Positions 53,488 to 62,248 of a stretch of 64,000 bases of DNA are shown here, piece by piece (position 1 is the stretch's first letter; every line of letters begins with the position of its first letter). Below the pieces are notes generated by a model. It was not told the origin of the DNA. It was given only the letters and a program-made list of their open reading frames with translations, and made no database searches. The position numbers and the translations under genes are program-made. The DNA is from Palsa-504 sp963847965 (GTDB taxonomy: Bacteria > Actinomycetota > Actinomycetes > Streptosporangiales > Streptosporangiaceae), in assembly GCA_963847965.1 (NCBI GenBank), contig CAWKCG010000019.1, positions 62,001 through 126,000 on the forward strand, read 5' to 3'.

Positions 53488-56400
53488 GCGACCGGTTCCG
53501 GCCCACCCGTGCGGGCGTGATCAATATCTGGGATTACGTCGACGAGGAGTGGGCGTTCGCGGGCGGCCGGCTGGCGCTGCGCGGCCACAACGGGTCGGGC
53601 AAGACCAAGGCGCTTGAGGTGCTGTTCCCGTTCGTGCTGGACGGGGTGGCCGATTCCCGGCGGCTCGACCCGTTCAGCGGCGAGAACCGGACGATGAAGT
53701 CCAACCTGCTGTATCGCGGCCAGGAGTCCGAGTACGGCTACGTGTGGATGGAGTTCGCGCGCTCGGCGGAAGCCGCCGGACCGGAGACCGTCACGCTGAT
53801 CATCGGCATGCGGGCGCACCGCAGCACCGACGGCGTGCGGATGTCGTTCTACGTCACCGGCAGGCGGCTCGGCACGGACTTCGGCCTGCTGTCGGCGGAC
53901 TCGCGCCCGCTGACCGAACGGCAGCTGCGGGCCGTGCTGGAACCGGACGCCTGGCGGAAGACCGCGACCGAGTACCGGGACCTGGTGGACGCCCGGCTGT
54001 TCGGCCTCGGCCGGGAGCGGTACGCCCAGCTGCTTGATCTGCTGCTCGCACTGCGCCGCCCGCTGCTGGCCAAGGATCTCGACCCGGTCAAGGTGTCGGA
54101 CACCCTGACCTCGGGGCTGAGCCCGGTCGACGAGTACCTGGTGCAGCAGGCCGCGCGCGACTTCGAGAACCTCGCCGCGGTGCAGAAGCTGTTCGACGAC
54201 CTCACCGCGGCCAACGCGGCGGTGCAGGATTTCCTTACGCACTACACCGCCTACCTGCGGGCGCACGTGAAGTTCCAGCTAGACCGGGTCCAGGCGCGGG
54301 CCGATACGGCGGCCGGGCACGCGGAGCGGATCGCGGAACTGGCTGCGGCCTACCGCCGTGCGGCCGAGGCCGAGCGGCACGCCGAGGCCGAGCGCAACGC
54401 GCGGCGCGGCGAAGGCGAGACGCTGCAGGGCCGGCTGGACGGGCTGAAGAACTCCGAAGAGTACAAGGCGCAGGGCCGGATGGAGGACAAGCGCCGCGAG
54501 GTGCTCGCCGGGGCGCGGGAGGTGGCGGGCCAGCGCAGCCGGCTCGGCCGGGATCGCCGCGACCTCGGCGAGGCCGAGGAGACGGCTCGCAAGCTGACCC
54601 GCCGCGCCGACGAGGCCAGGAACGACGCCGACCGGTACGCGGGCGACCTGGCCGACGCCGCGCAGCGGTCCGGCATCGCCGACGACGGGTTCGGCCCAGT
54701 CGACTCCGGCGACGACCTGCTACTGGTGGCCCGGGCGCGGGTCGCTGCCCGCCGGGACGACGTGGGCGAGATCCGCAGGCTCCTGCAGGCGATCAGGGAC
54801 GCCAACGGCAAGCGTGGCCTCCGTGAGCAGGACCTCGGCGAAAAGCAGACCGCTGAGCAAAGACAGGAACAGGCTGGCGCCGCAGCGGCGGCCCGCCTCG
54901 CCCAGGCCCGCGAGACGGCCGCGGACGAACTAGCCGCCTGGACCGCCCGCTGGTCCGGCCAGGCGGACGCTCCCTTCGACACCGCGCCCTTGGCCATCCG
55001 GATCGTGGCCGCCCCCGACGCCGGAGCGCTGGCCGAGGCGCTCGGCCGTATCGGCGAGTCCGGCGCCACCAGCATCACTGAGGTCTTCGACAACCGCACC
55101 GCCGAGCGCCAGGCTGGTGTCATCACGACCCGCGCGCACCTGGAAACGGACCTGGGGGGCGTCCGCGAGCGGCTAGTCGGCCTGCGCGCCGAACGCGACG
55201 CGATCGCCACGGAGCAGGACGACGCGCCGCCCGCCAGTGACCTCCGCTCCGCCCGCCGGGAGGGGCGGCCGGGCGCCCCGCTCTGGCGGCTGGTCCGGTT
55301 CGCCGACGGGACCGATGACGCCGAGGCCGCCGCCGTCGAAGGCGCGCTGTACGGGGCGGGACTGCTGACCGCCTGGGTCCATCCCGACCCGGCGCTGACC
55401 GAGGCGGCGCTGGCCGCCGCCGACGCGGACGGCTACCTGGTCCCATCCGCCCCCGTGACCGGCCGCACACTGGCGGACATCCTCGTCCCCGAGGAGCAAG
55501 ACCACGTCGCGTCGACCTTGGTTAGCGCGGTGCTCCGCTCGGTCGCGCTGACGGATGACATCTTCGCGGCAGCCGCCCCTGCGGTCAGCACGAAGGCCCA
55601 GTTCACGTACGGCGTGCACGCCGGGGCCCGGCCCAAGGCGGCCCCTGAGTACATCGGCGCGACCAACCGGGCCAGCCGCCGCCGTGCCCGGCTGGCGGAA
55701 TACGACGAGCTGATCAAGGCGGCTAGCGCCGAAGAGAAGCGGCTGGCCGGCGATCTGGAACGGGCCGGAGCCCTGCTAGAGGACTTCCGGCGGGCCCGCC
55801 GGGAGCTGCCGGACACCCGCCCGGTCGCGAGGGCGGCCGAAGCGGTCGGCACCCACGCCGTGCTGCTCGCCCGCGCGCGGGACGAGACCGTGGCGGCCCG
55901 GACGGCCCTGGACGCCGCGATCGCCGAGGTCGACGCCAGGACCAGGCAGCTGCGCCAGGCCGCCGCCGAACGCCGCATGCCGACCGCGGACGAGCAGGTC
56001 GACGCGATCGCCCGGGCCGCCGCGGAGTTCGAGAACGCCGCCACCCAGCTGCACGCCGAGCGGGCCAAGCTGGCCCAGGCCGAAGAGGACCTGGCCGCGC
56101 AGACCGAGACGATCGAACGGCGCAAGCTCGATTACGCCCAGGCCGAAGAGGCGCTCGCTGAGCGGGAGCGGTTGCAGCAGGCGCTGGAGGAGGAGTTCCG
56201 GACGCTGGAGGAGACCGTGGCGGCGGACGTCCAGCAGGTCCTGGCTCAGATCAGGGAAACCGAGCGGCTGATTGACGAAGCGGGCCAGGCGTGGCGCGAA
56301 CTGGACGCGCGGGCCCGCGCCGAGCACGACAGGGCCACCGGTGCCGAGGCAGAACTGCGCGGCCAGCGGCAGTCGCTGGCCGAGGCGGTCGGGCAGCTGT

Positions 56401-57827
56401 ACGAGCAGGCCGCGCAGTTCGGTGACTACGCGCGGCCCGGCCTGCGCCCGCTCGCCGGCGTCACGGACGCCGCACCCTGGCCGGACCTGGCCCGCTGGCC
56501 CGACCCGGCCAGGGCCGGCCAGGACCTGGCCGCGTCGCTGGCCGACGGCGAGACTCCCGCGGAGCCGTCTGCCGCCGTGCGCGGGGTCCTCCCTCCGGGC
56601 GTGGCCGGGATCCTCGACGCGTTCGCCGCCGCTACCAGGGGCGGGCGGCAGGTGACCGAGGGGACGCTGAAGAACACCGCGGACCGGATGTCCGTCGCGC
56701 TGAAGGACTTCACCGAGGCCCTCGGTGCCTGCGACGAGGACTACCGGGTCGACTGGGAACCCGGCGCCGTCGTCACCGTGGCCGTGATCGACGACGAGGG
56801 GCGCAAGCCGGTGGCCCAGTTCGCCACCCGGATCGCAGACCGCGCCGCCGACCAGGGCGTGCTGCTGGCCGAGCGCGAGCGAAAGGTACTCGAGGACGAG
56901 CTGCTCGCCGAGCTGGCCCAGCAGATCCACGGCCGGGTGATCGCCGCCCGCGACCTCACCCGCGAGATGAACTCCGACACCAGGTCCAAGCCGATGTCGT
57001 CCGGGATCGCAGTCGGCATCCGCTGGGCGCAGTCCGACAAGATCACCGACCTGCAGCGGGCCACGTCCCGGCTGCTCGAGCGCGACTCGCCGGGCCTGGA
57101 GCGGCTGGGCGAGCTGCGCGGCCAGCTCCGCGAGATGATCCGGGAGTACCGGGCCGGCCATCCGCGGGCCACCTACCGGGAAGCGCTGGCTAGCGTGCTG
57201 GACTACCGGTCCTGGCACGCGTTCGAGCTGCTGCTGATCCAGCCCGGGGAGCCGGAGACCCGGCTGACCCGGGCGAAGCACTCGGTGATGTCCGGCGGCG
57301 AGAAGTCCGCCGCGATCCACCTGCCCCTGTTCGCCGCCGCCAACGCGCTGTACTCCTCGGCCAAGGACCAGTGCCCGCGGATGATCGCGCTCGACGAGGC
57401 GTTCGTCGGCATCGACGAGCGGTACAAGCCGGACCTGTTCGGGCTGGCCGTCAAGTTCGACCTTGACCTGTTCATGACCGGCCACGACCTGTGGGTCACC
57501 ACCGCTACGGTGCCGATGATCGCGCACTACGACATGTACCACGACAAGGCCACGCGTACCGTTTCCTCGTTGCTCATGCTCTGGGACGGCGAACAGCTCG
57601 TCGACACCTCGGCCGGATACGGCAGCGCTGGCTCCGGGGGGGACGACCCCCCCGATCCCCCCCGAGGCTTCGCCGATAACGACGCCCTGGTCGCCGAGCT
57701 GCTCGGCTTCCGGCCCACCCGGCACGCGCCGCTCGGGATCGCCTCGACGCTGTACGGCGAACCTGGGGGTCTTGGCGGTCTTCGGGACGAGCCCGACGAC
57801 GAAGAAGACGATGCCGAATCCCTATGA
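53484..57827 (+). CDS. jetC: Wadjet JetC (TIGR02680 family), SMC-like ATPase
   Basis: A 1447-aa SMC-type motor. Walker A LRGHNGSGKTKALEVLFPF is at about residues 32-50. Long coiled coils rich in Ala/Glu/Arg span roughly 250-470 and 740-1000, with a hinge-like region between. At the C-terminus lie the signature VMSGGEKSAAIHLPLF (about 1267-1282) and Walker B MIALDEAFVGID (about 1298-1309). In Wadjet it extrudes loops of DNA to measure circular plasmids. A G/C-run palindromic element encodes GSGGDDPPDPPRG near residues 1384-1396, in a tail that should tolerate insertion. ATG 53484 overlaps jetB (ATGA). Confidence 0.93.
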   Translation: MSDRFRPTRAGVINIWDYVDEEWAFAGGRLALRGHNGSGKTKALEVLFPFVLDGVADSRRLDPFSGENRTMKSNLLYRGQESEYGYVWMEFARSAEAAGPETVTLIIGMRAHRSTDGVRMSFYVTGRRLGTDFGLLSADSRPLTERQLRAVLEPDAWRKTATEYRDLVDARLFGLGRERYAQLLDLLLALRRPLLAKDLDPVKVSDTLTSGLSPVDEYLVQQAARDFENLAAVQKLFDDLTAANAAVQDFLTHYTAYLRAHVKFQLDRVQARADTAAGHAERIAELAAAYRRAAEAERHAEAERNARRGEGETLQGRLDGLKNSEEYKAQGRMEDKRREVLAGAREVAGQRSRLGRDRRDLGEAEETARKLTRRADEARNDADRYAGDLADAAQRSGIADDGFGPVDSGDDLLLVARARVAARRDDVGEIRRLLQAIRDANGKRGLREQDLGEKQTAEQRQEQAGAAAAARLAQARETAADELAAWTARWSGQADAPFDTAPLAIRIVAAPDAGALAEALGRIGESGATSITEVFDNRTAERQAGVITTRAHLETDLGGVRERLVGLRAERDAIATEQDDAPPASDLRSARREGRPGAPLWRLVRFADGTDDAEAAAVEGALYGAGLLTAWVHPDPALTEAALAAADADGYLVPSAPVTGRTLADILVPEEQDHVASTLVSAVLRSVALTDDIFAAAAPAVSTKAQFTYGVHAGARPKAAPEYIGATNRASRRRARLAEYDELIKAASAEEKRLAGDLERAGALLEDFRRARRELPDTRPVARAAEAVGTHAVLLARARDETVAARTALDAAIAEVDARTRQLRQAAAERRMPTADEQVDAIARAAAEFENAATQLHAERAKLAQAEEDLAAQTETIERRKLDYAQAEEALAERERLQQALEEEFRTLEETVAADVQQVLAQIRETERLIDEAGQAWRELDARARAEHDRATGAEAELRGQRQSLAEAVGQLYEQAAQFGDYARPGLRPLAGVTDAAPWPDLARWPDPARAGQDLAASLADGETPAEPSAAVRGVLPPGVAGILDAFAAATRGGRQVTEGTLKNTADRMSVALKDFTEALGACDEDYRVDWEPGAVVTVAVIDDEGRKPVAQFATRIADRAADQGVLLAERERKVLEDELLAELAQQIHGRVIAARDLTREMNSDTRSKPMSSGIAVGIRWAQSDKITDLQRATSRLLERDSPGLERLGELRGQLREMIREYRAGHPRATYREALASVLDYRSWHAFELLLIQPGEPETRLTRAKHSVMSGGEKSAAIHLPLFAAANALYSSAKDQCPRMIALDEAFVGIDERYKPDLFGLAVKFDLDLFMTGHDLWVTTATVPMIAHYDMYHDKATRTVSSLLMLWDGEQLVDTSAGYGSAGSGGDDPPDPPRGFADNDALVAELLGFRPTRHAPLGIASTLYGEPGGLGGLRDEPDDEEDDAESL
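57631..57670 (+). repeat. G/C-run palindromic element, copy B, inside jetC
   Basis: Contains the perfect hairpin GGGGGGG-ACGA-CCCCCCC (57636-57653) and a second C run. It matches the reverse complement of 1041-1076 with few differences and keeps the jetC frame open. Shorter than copy A. Confidence 0.6.
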
Positions 57828-59037
57828 CGGGCCGGAGTACCGGCGGCTGCTCGAACGGGCCCGCCGCTCCCTGGAGCGCACCGGCGGGGATCTGAGCGGC
57901 TCGGTCAGCCTCGGCCATCCAGGCGACGCCGAGCGCAAGGCGATCATCGGCCTCACCGGCCAGTACCGGGACACGCGCACGAACCGGATCACCGTACGGC
58001 TGGCTGACCTGGATCACGCGGTCCGCGAGACCACCGGGCGCGGCCTGCGGGAGCTTCTGGCTGGGCAGGGCGGTCCGCTGCGCGATCGCCCCGCCGAGCG
58101 CAGCGCGCTGGCGGAGGTGCGCGACGCCGTCCTCCGCGCGGCTGAAACGAGCTCGCTGCACGCTTCCTACGGCTGGTACCGGGACTGGCTGGCCGAGATC
58201 GCGCGGGACGGCACGCTGACGAAGCTGATCAAGGCGGGCGAGCAGGCGCGGTTCGGGCAGGCGGTCCGGGTACTGGAATACCTGGACCAGAGGTCAGGGC
58301 GCCCGGTCCTGCTGCCCGCGCTTGCCGCGGACGTCACCGGGGACACCAAGGCGCTCAACCACGGGATGGTGCTGTCGACGCTGGTTTTGCGGGCCCTGGC
58401 CCTCAAGACCGGGGTGGGCAGGCCAGGGACGGCCGGGGAACGCAGGGATCTCTGGGAGGCGGACGGTGTCGTGGTTGACGATCTGGCCAGCCGGGTGCTC
58501 GTGCTGAACATCCCGGCCGAGGGCCACGGACTGGCCGAGTGGCTGGCCGACGCGGCGCGGCTCGGCGTTCCGTTCTACGTCACCTTGCACCAGCTCATAA
58601 CGCTCCCGCTGGCGATCCGCGGCGCGCTGGTGCGGATCTGCGAGAACCCGGCCGTGCTGCGCCGCGCGGCCGGGGAGCTGGGTGCGGCGTCGGCGCCCCT
58701 GCTGTGCGCGGAGGGACAACCGTCGGCGGCGTTTCACCAGCTCGCTGGCGTTGTCATCAGCGGTGGCGGTGAGCTGCGCTATCACGGCGACTTCGACTGG
58801 CCGGGACTGGCCATCGCGAGCTCAGTCATGCGCCGTCACGGCGCACTGCCGTGGCGCATGGGAGCCGCTGACTACCTCGCCGGGCTGCGGGCCGACGTCG
58901 AACACGTCAAGCTGACCGGCACGCCGCAGCCTGCGCCGTGGGATCCCGAACTCGCCCAGGTCATGGTTACGGCAGGACGTGTGCTGTTCGAGGAGACCGT
59001 AGCCGACGGGCTGATCCGGGATCTGTACCGAGCTTGA
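57811..59037 (+). CDS. jetD: Wadjet JetD (TIGR02679/DUF2399 family), Toprim-like nuclease
   Basis: A 408-aa nuclease subunit that would cut the plasmid once JetABC has closed on it. The C-terminal part carries a Toprim-like centre: Glu in LLCAEGQPSAA (about residue 299) and the Asp pair in YHGDFDWPGLAIA (about 324-326), as in topoisomerase VI/Spo11-related enzymes. N-terminal blocks YRRLLERARRSLE and SLGHPGDAERKAIIGLTG fit TIGR02679. ATG 57811 overlaps jetC by 17 bases; GAAGAAG gives a weak ribosome site, and TTG 57772 is an alternative start. With this gene the jet operon is complete. Confidence 0.9.
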   Translation: MPNPYDGPEYRRLLERARRSLERTGGDLSGSVSLGHPGDAERKAIIGLTGQYRDTRTNRITVRLADLDHAVRETTGRGLRELLAGQGGPLRDRPAERSALAEVRDAVLRAAETSSLHASYGWYRDWLAEIARDGTLTKLIKAGEQARFGQAVRVLEYLDQRSGRPVLLPALAADVTGDTKALNHGMVLSTLVLRALALKTGVGRPGTAGERRDLWEADGVVVDDLASRVLVLNIPAEGHGLAEWLADAARLGVPFYVTLHQLITLPLAIRGALVRICENPAVLRRAAGELGAASAPLLCAEGQPSAAFHQLAGVVISGGGELRYHGDFDWPGLAIASSVMRRHGALPWRMGAADYLAGLRADVEHVKLTGTPQPAPWDPELAQVMVTAGRVLFEETVADGLIRDLYRA

Positions 59038-59103
59038 TCGACAACAGCACGGAGAGCGGGCGGTGCCTGACGGGTTAGTACCCCGGCCGGTCACGCTGGG
59101 CCC

Positions 59104-60195
59104 TCATCGGGCCGAGGCGGGCGGCGGCGCGGTGCTGTCTCTGATCACGAGTGTGGTGGCGAGTTCGACGTGGTGCGCCTGTGCCGTGCCAGAACCGCTG
59201 GCCCGGAGCATCCGGAACGCGGTGGCGGCCATGGCCGCCAGCGGCTGCTTGACCGTGGTCAGCGGGGGCGCGGCCCAGGCGGCCACCGGCACGTCGTCGA
59301 ACCCGACCACGCTGAGGTCCTCGGGAGCCCGCAGCCCGAGGTCCCTAAGCGCCTGCAGGACGCCGAACGCCTGGCCGTCGTTGCCTGCGACGATCGCGGT
59401 CGGCCGATCCGTCAGGCTCAGCAGGTGTGCCGCCTGGCGTCGGCCACCACCCACCGAGAACCTGTCGCGGCAGATGAGCCTCTCGTCCGCGGCCAGCCCG
59501 GCCTCGAGCATGGCCGCGCGGTGGCCGTCAAGCCGGGCCTGGCTCGACCAAAAGCCGACCGGCCCGGCGATGGCGGCGATGCGGCGATGGCCCAGCTCGG
59601 TCAGATGCCGGGTGGCGGTCAGGCCGCCTTGCCAGTTGGTGGTGCCGACCGACCTGATGTCGGGGCCCGGTTCCTCCGCCGGGTCTATGGCCACGACGGG
59701 GATGCCGGCCGCGCCAAGCTGCTGGAGTTCCGCGCCACGTGGCAGCTGCAGAACGCTCAGCGCACCGTAGGTGCCGCGGACGGTGGCCAGCTCCAGCCAG
59801 CGTCGGAATTCGCTGGCCGAGCTCACCGCGTTGACGACGACGCTGTCGCCGGCCTCCGCGGCCGCCTCGGTGGCACCATGGATCAGTTGCTCCGCCCAGG
59901 GGCTGTACCCGGCGGTCCACGGCACGCCCAGGCCTGCCCCGAGGAGCAGGTCCACCACGCCGAAACCAAGCTTGGAACCGGGCTGGTATCCGCGTCGGCG
60001 CAGCAGCAGGCCGATCCGCTCGCGAGTGGCCGGCGCGACGTCGGTCCGCCCGTTGAGCACCTTGGACACGGTCGATACCGACACCCCGGCTTCCGCGGCG
60101 ATGCTGGTCAGCGTGCCGGTCCCGGCGCGGGAGGCCGCGTGGGCGGGTGGGGCAGGCTCGGCCTGCACCCCCACGTGGGTCGGCTTCCTCGGCAC
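59104..60195 (-). CDS. LacI-family transcriptional regulator
   Basis: A 363-aa repressor. After a 27-residue Ala/Pro-rich tail comes the LacI HTH (TLTSIAAEAGVSVSTVSKVLNGRTDVAPATRERI), then the hinge RRRGYQPGSKLGFGVVDLLL and a periplasmic-binding-type sensor (VAIDPAEEPGPDIRSVG, GHRRIAAIAGP, TAIVAGNDGQAFGVLQ, LSVVGFDDVPVAAWAAPPLTTVKQP). It should bind a sugar-like effector. GGAGG at 6-base spacing supports GTG 60195. Two TTTCGAAA palindromes in the intergenic region are candidate binding sites. Confidence 0.92.
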   Translation of the reverse strand: MPRKPTHVGVQAEPAPPAHAASRAGTGTLTSIAAEAGVSVSTVSKVLNGRTDVAPATRERIGLLLRRRGYQPGSKLGFGVVDLLLGAGLGVPWTAGYSPWAEQLIHGATEAAAEAGDSVVVNAVSSASEFRRWLELATVRGTYGALSVLQLPRGAELQQLGAAGIPVVAIDPAEEPGPDIRSVGTTNWQGGLTATRHLTELGHRRIAAIAGPVGFWSSQARLDGHRAAMLEAGLAADERLICRDRFSVGGGRRQAAHLLSLTDRPTAIVAGNDGQAFGVLQALRDLGLRAPEDLSVVGFDDVPVAAWAAPPLTTVKQPLAAMAATAFRMLRASGSGTAQAHHVELATTLVIRDSTAPPPASAR

Positions 60196-60278
60196 CCCTA
60201 GCCTCCTCTCCGCGGCTTCCTGCCGCTGCCGCGTCCGTACCGCCTAGGGCGAGGGCCTCGTCAGCCGGATTGCGGGCT

Positions 60279-60367
60279 GCTTTTCGAAAAGCTAGCAGAT
60301 CCGTGAACGCGTTTGACACGGGCCTGTCGCAGAACTCATACTAGATTGTATCGCAAATATTTCGAAA
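60279..60367 (+). promoter_or_regulatory. Promoter flanked by two TTTCGAAA palindromes
   Basis: A perfect 14-base palindrome GCTTTTCGAAAAGC lies at 60279-60292, and a second TTTCGAAA core at 60360-60367. Between them is TTGACA (60313-60318), an 18-base spacer and CATACT (60337-60342). The second palindrome lies after the expected start point, a typical repressor position. Two sites about 80 bases apart would allow looping by a LacI-type tetramer. Confidence 0.55.
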
Positions 60368-60385
60368 AACTACCGGGAGGAAGCC

Positions 60386-60619
60386 ATGTACTTCTCGTAT
60401 CTGATGCTGCGCAACCTGGCGCCCCGGGGAATGACGGCCGGCGAACAGCGGGAGGCCGACGAACAGCTGGGGCAGATCGCCGCGGCGGCCGCGCGGTGGG
60501 GTCACCGCCTTGCCGCCCAGGTGCATGCCGTGGCCGCCCAGCCTCCCCGGGACGGGCACCGGCCGGCGGCCTTCCGAAAGGCCGGTCCGGCACCACGCCG
60601 CGCGCCGTATCGCGCATAG
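60386..60619 (+). CDS. Small uncharacterised protein under the LacI-site promoter
   Basis: A 77-aa frame with a good ribosome site (GGGAGGAAG before ATG 60386) and a strong upstream promoter. The first 50 residues (MYFSYLMLRNLAPRGMTAGE, QREADEQLGQIAAAAARW) look coding: one hydrophobic/aromatic start and a long helix. The last 25 residues are Pro/Arg-rich and may be out of frame. Because the regulatory setup is elaborate for such a small product, it could be the truncated head of a lost sugar gene. No function can be assigned. Confidence 0.45.
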   Translation: MYFSYLMLRNLAPRGMTAGEQREADEQLGQIAAAAARWGHRLAAQVHAVAAQPPRDGHRPAAFRKAGPAPRRAPYRA

Positions 60620-60782
60620 CCGTCGGCGGGGACGGCAGCATTACCTGGGAACACATCCGGCCACGAGGAAGCCGCCTGCACCTGACCAACGGCCTGTTCG
60701 GCGAATACGGTAACTTTCAGACTGCCTGACGAGGGGATACTGGACAGGCAGAGCGTGGGTGGCCGGAGGTGGTGCCGTCGTC

Positions 60783-61433
60783 ATGGTGCGGGTGATAATG
60801 CTGTCGCCGCCGGGCGCCGGGAAAGGCACGCATAGCAGGTGGCTGACGCAGCAGACCGGAGCTGCGCACATCTCCTCTGGTGACCTGCTGCGAGCAGAGG
60901 TCGCCCGCGGGTCTGGCCTCGGACGGCAGGTTGCCGCGTACACCGCGCGCGGCGACCTTGTCCCGGACGAGCTGATCTTCGAGATCCTGGTGCCGGCCGT
61001 GGTCGCCGCGGCCCGGGACACCGGGGGTTACGTGCTGGACGGGTTCCCGCGCACGATGCCGCAGGCGCTGCGCGCGGCAGAAATCGCCGTCGAACTCGCC
61101 CTCACCAGCGACGCGGTGATCTACCTGACCGCGCCCGATGAAGAGCTCGTCAACCGGCTGCTCGACCGGGCCCAGCGGGACGGCCGGCCCGACGACACGC
61201 TCGCCGTGATCCGGCACCGGCTCGCCGTCTTCGCCAGCGAAACCGCGCCACTGGTGGACTACTACCGTGGCCGCGGAATCCTGCTCGAGCTGAGCACTGA
61301 CCGCCCCGAGGCGGACGTACGAGCGGACCTACGTGCCTGGCTCGAAGCCCGCGGACTGCTGCCGCCTGTCCCTGAGGGAACCCAGGCCGTACCGGGCAGA
61401 ACCAGCGCGAACAACGCCGCCGAGGGCCGGTGA
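60783..61433 (+). CDS. adk: Adenylate kinase, short-LID form
   Basis: About 216 aa. The P-loop is SPPGAGKGTHS, ISSGDLLRAEVARGSGLG and AYTARGDLVPDEL form the AMP-binding part, and YVLDGFPRTMPQA is the core strand. The LID is short (RAQRDGRPDDT), as in Mycobacterium enzymes, and ASETAPLVDYYRGRG closes the family pattern. It catalyses ATP + AMP = 2 ADP. It lies far from any ribosomal cluster, where actinobacterial adk normally sits, so this is probably a second copy. ATG 60783 is used; GTG 60759 is possible. Confidence 0.88.
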   Translation: MVRVIMLSPPGAGKGTHSRWLTQQTGAAHISSGDLLRAEVARGSGLGRQVAAYTARGDLVPDELIFEILVPAVVAAARDTGGYVLDGFPRTMPQALRAAEIAVELALTSDAVIYLTAPDEELVNRLLDRAQRDGRPDDTLAVIRHRLAVFASETAPLVDYYRGRGILLELSTDRPEADVRADLRAWLEARGLLPPVPEGTQAVPGRTSANNAAEGR

Positions 61434-61488
61434 CCAGATTCGCGACGATCGGGCCGGCCGATCCGCAGCACCGCGCCGAGCGCTGGCC

Positions 61489-61851
61489 TTACCGTTTCGG
61501 CTCGTCTGGATGCCGTCTGAAGAGTTCGCGCCAGTCATCTTCTCCCATGTCGATGCCGTACTTCTTGGCGGCCGCCTGGATTCGCCGCCAGGCGTCATCG
61601 CGCTCCTCGTCGGTAACGCCTTCCACCTGGTCAAACCGGGCGATTGCGTTCCGCACGTGCGCGGCATCGTGGATGGGCTCCTTGCGCTCCCTGGGAAAGG
61701 CGAATTCGGAGTCGGCCAGGCGGTCCTCCTCTGCGGTGGTCAGGCCCTCCGATGTCCGCGGGACGTCCTCTCCGTGAGCCCGCTCTTCCTTGACCTCACG
61801 GGCAATTTCGATATTGCGTCGCGCGGCTTCCTTCTGCTTCTCCGTCGACAT
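61489..61851 (-). CDS. Small conserved charged protein (DUF6582-like)
   Basis: A 120-aa highly charged soluble protein. The N-terminal half is acidic/basic helical (STEKQKEAARRNIEIAREVKEE). The C-terminal block (KEPIHDAAHVRNAIARFDQV, EGVTDEERDDAWRRIQAAAKKYGIDM) is a conserved domain I recall as DUF6582. No catalytic residues or membrane segments. AAGGA lies 5 bases upstream of ATG 61851. Function unknown. Confidence 0.8.
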   Translation of the reverse strand: MSTEKQKEAARRNIEIAREVKEERAHGEDVPRTSEGLTTAEEDRLADSEFAFPRERKEPIHDAAHVRNAIARFDQVEGVTDEERDDAWRRIQAAAKKYGIDMGEDDWRELFRRHPDEPKR

Positions 61852-62248
61852 CGCTGTCCTTCCGACTGATGTTGCGCCTGCAGCCAGGCCAGGCGCCTCC
61901 TCGAACAGATTCGCTGACGCCAGCCTGACTCGCGGCGGGGTGACTTGTCGTCATGCCGTTTGGGTGATGGACCCGGCCATCGCCGTCTCCGTCCAGCTTC
62001 CGGCCCGGCGGGTAGGCCAATGCCATAGCGCCTGGAGCAAATCGTACGAAACGGGTAATGCCGCCTCGCTCCGCGGCCCCGTGAGGCGGTAAAGCGTCAG
62101 GGGCGATCGGCCTGGGCATCACCTCGCGCCCAGCGGACCGGCAGTCTGGCCAGCTAGCAGAGCACGGAGAATATGGAGTACGTGCACAGGCCGCTGAAGC
62201 GTAGGCAACCCGGATTTTCCGCCCGGACGATCGTGATGGGATTGGGGA
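61852..62248. other. Intergenic region without a supported gene
   Basis: About 397 bases between divergent genes. Short open frames here have no coding bias or family resemblance. The right end has GGGATTGGGG as a possible ribosome site for the alcohol dehydrogenase. No tRNA-like cloverleaf or terminator was found. Confidence 0.4.

Noticed and set aside
55776..57725. 649-aa minus-strand frame across jetC
   Set aside because: Antisense shadow of the SMC-like gene; composition is Gly/Arg/Val-rich with no family motif.
60613..60729. Frame ending ITWEHIRPRG...LFGEYGNFQTA downstream of the 77-aa gene
   Set aside because: It looks faintly protein-like and could be a shifted continuation of the small gene, but no start or homology supports it.
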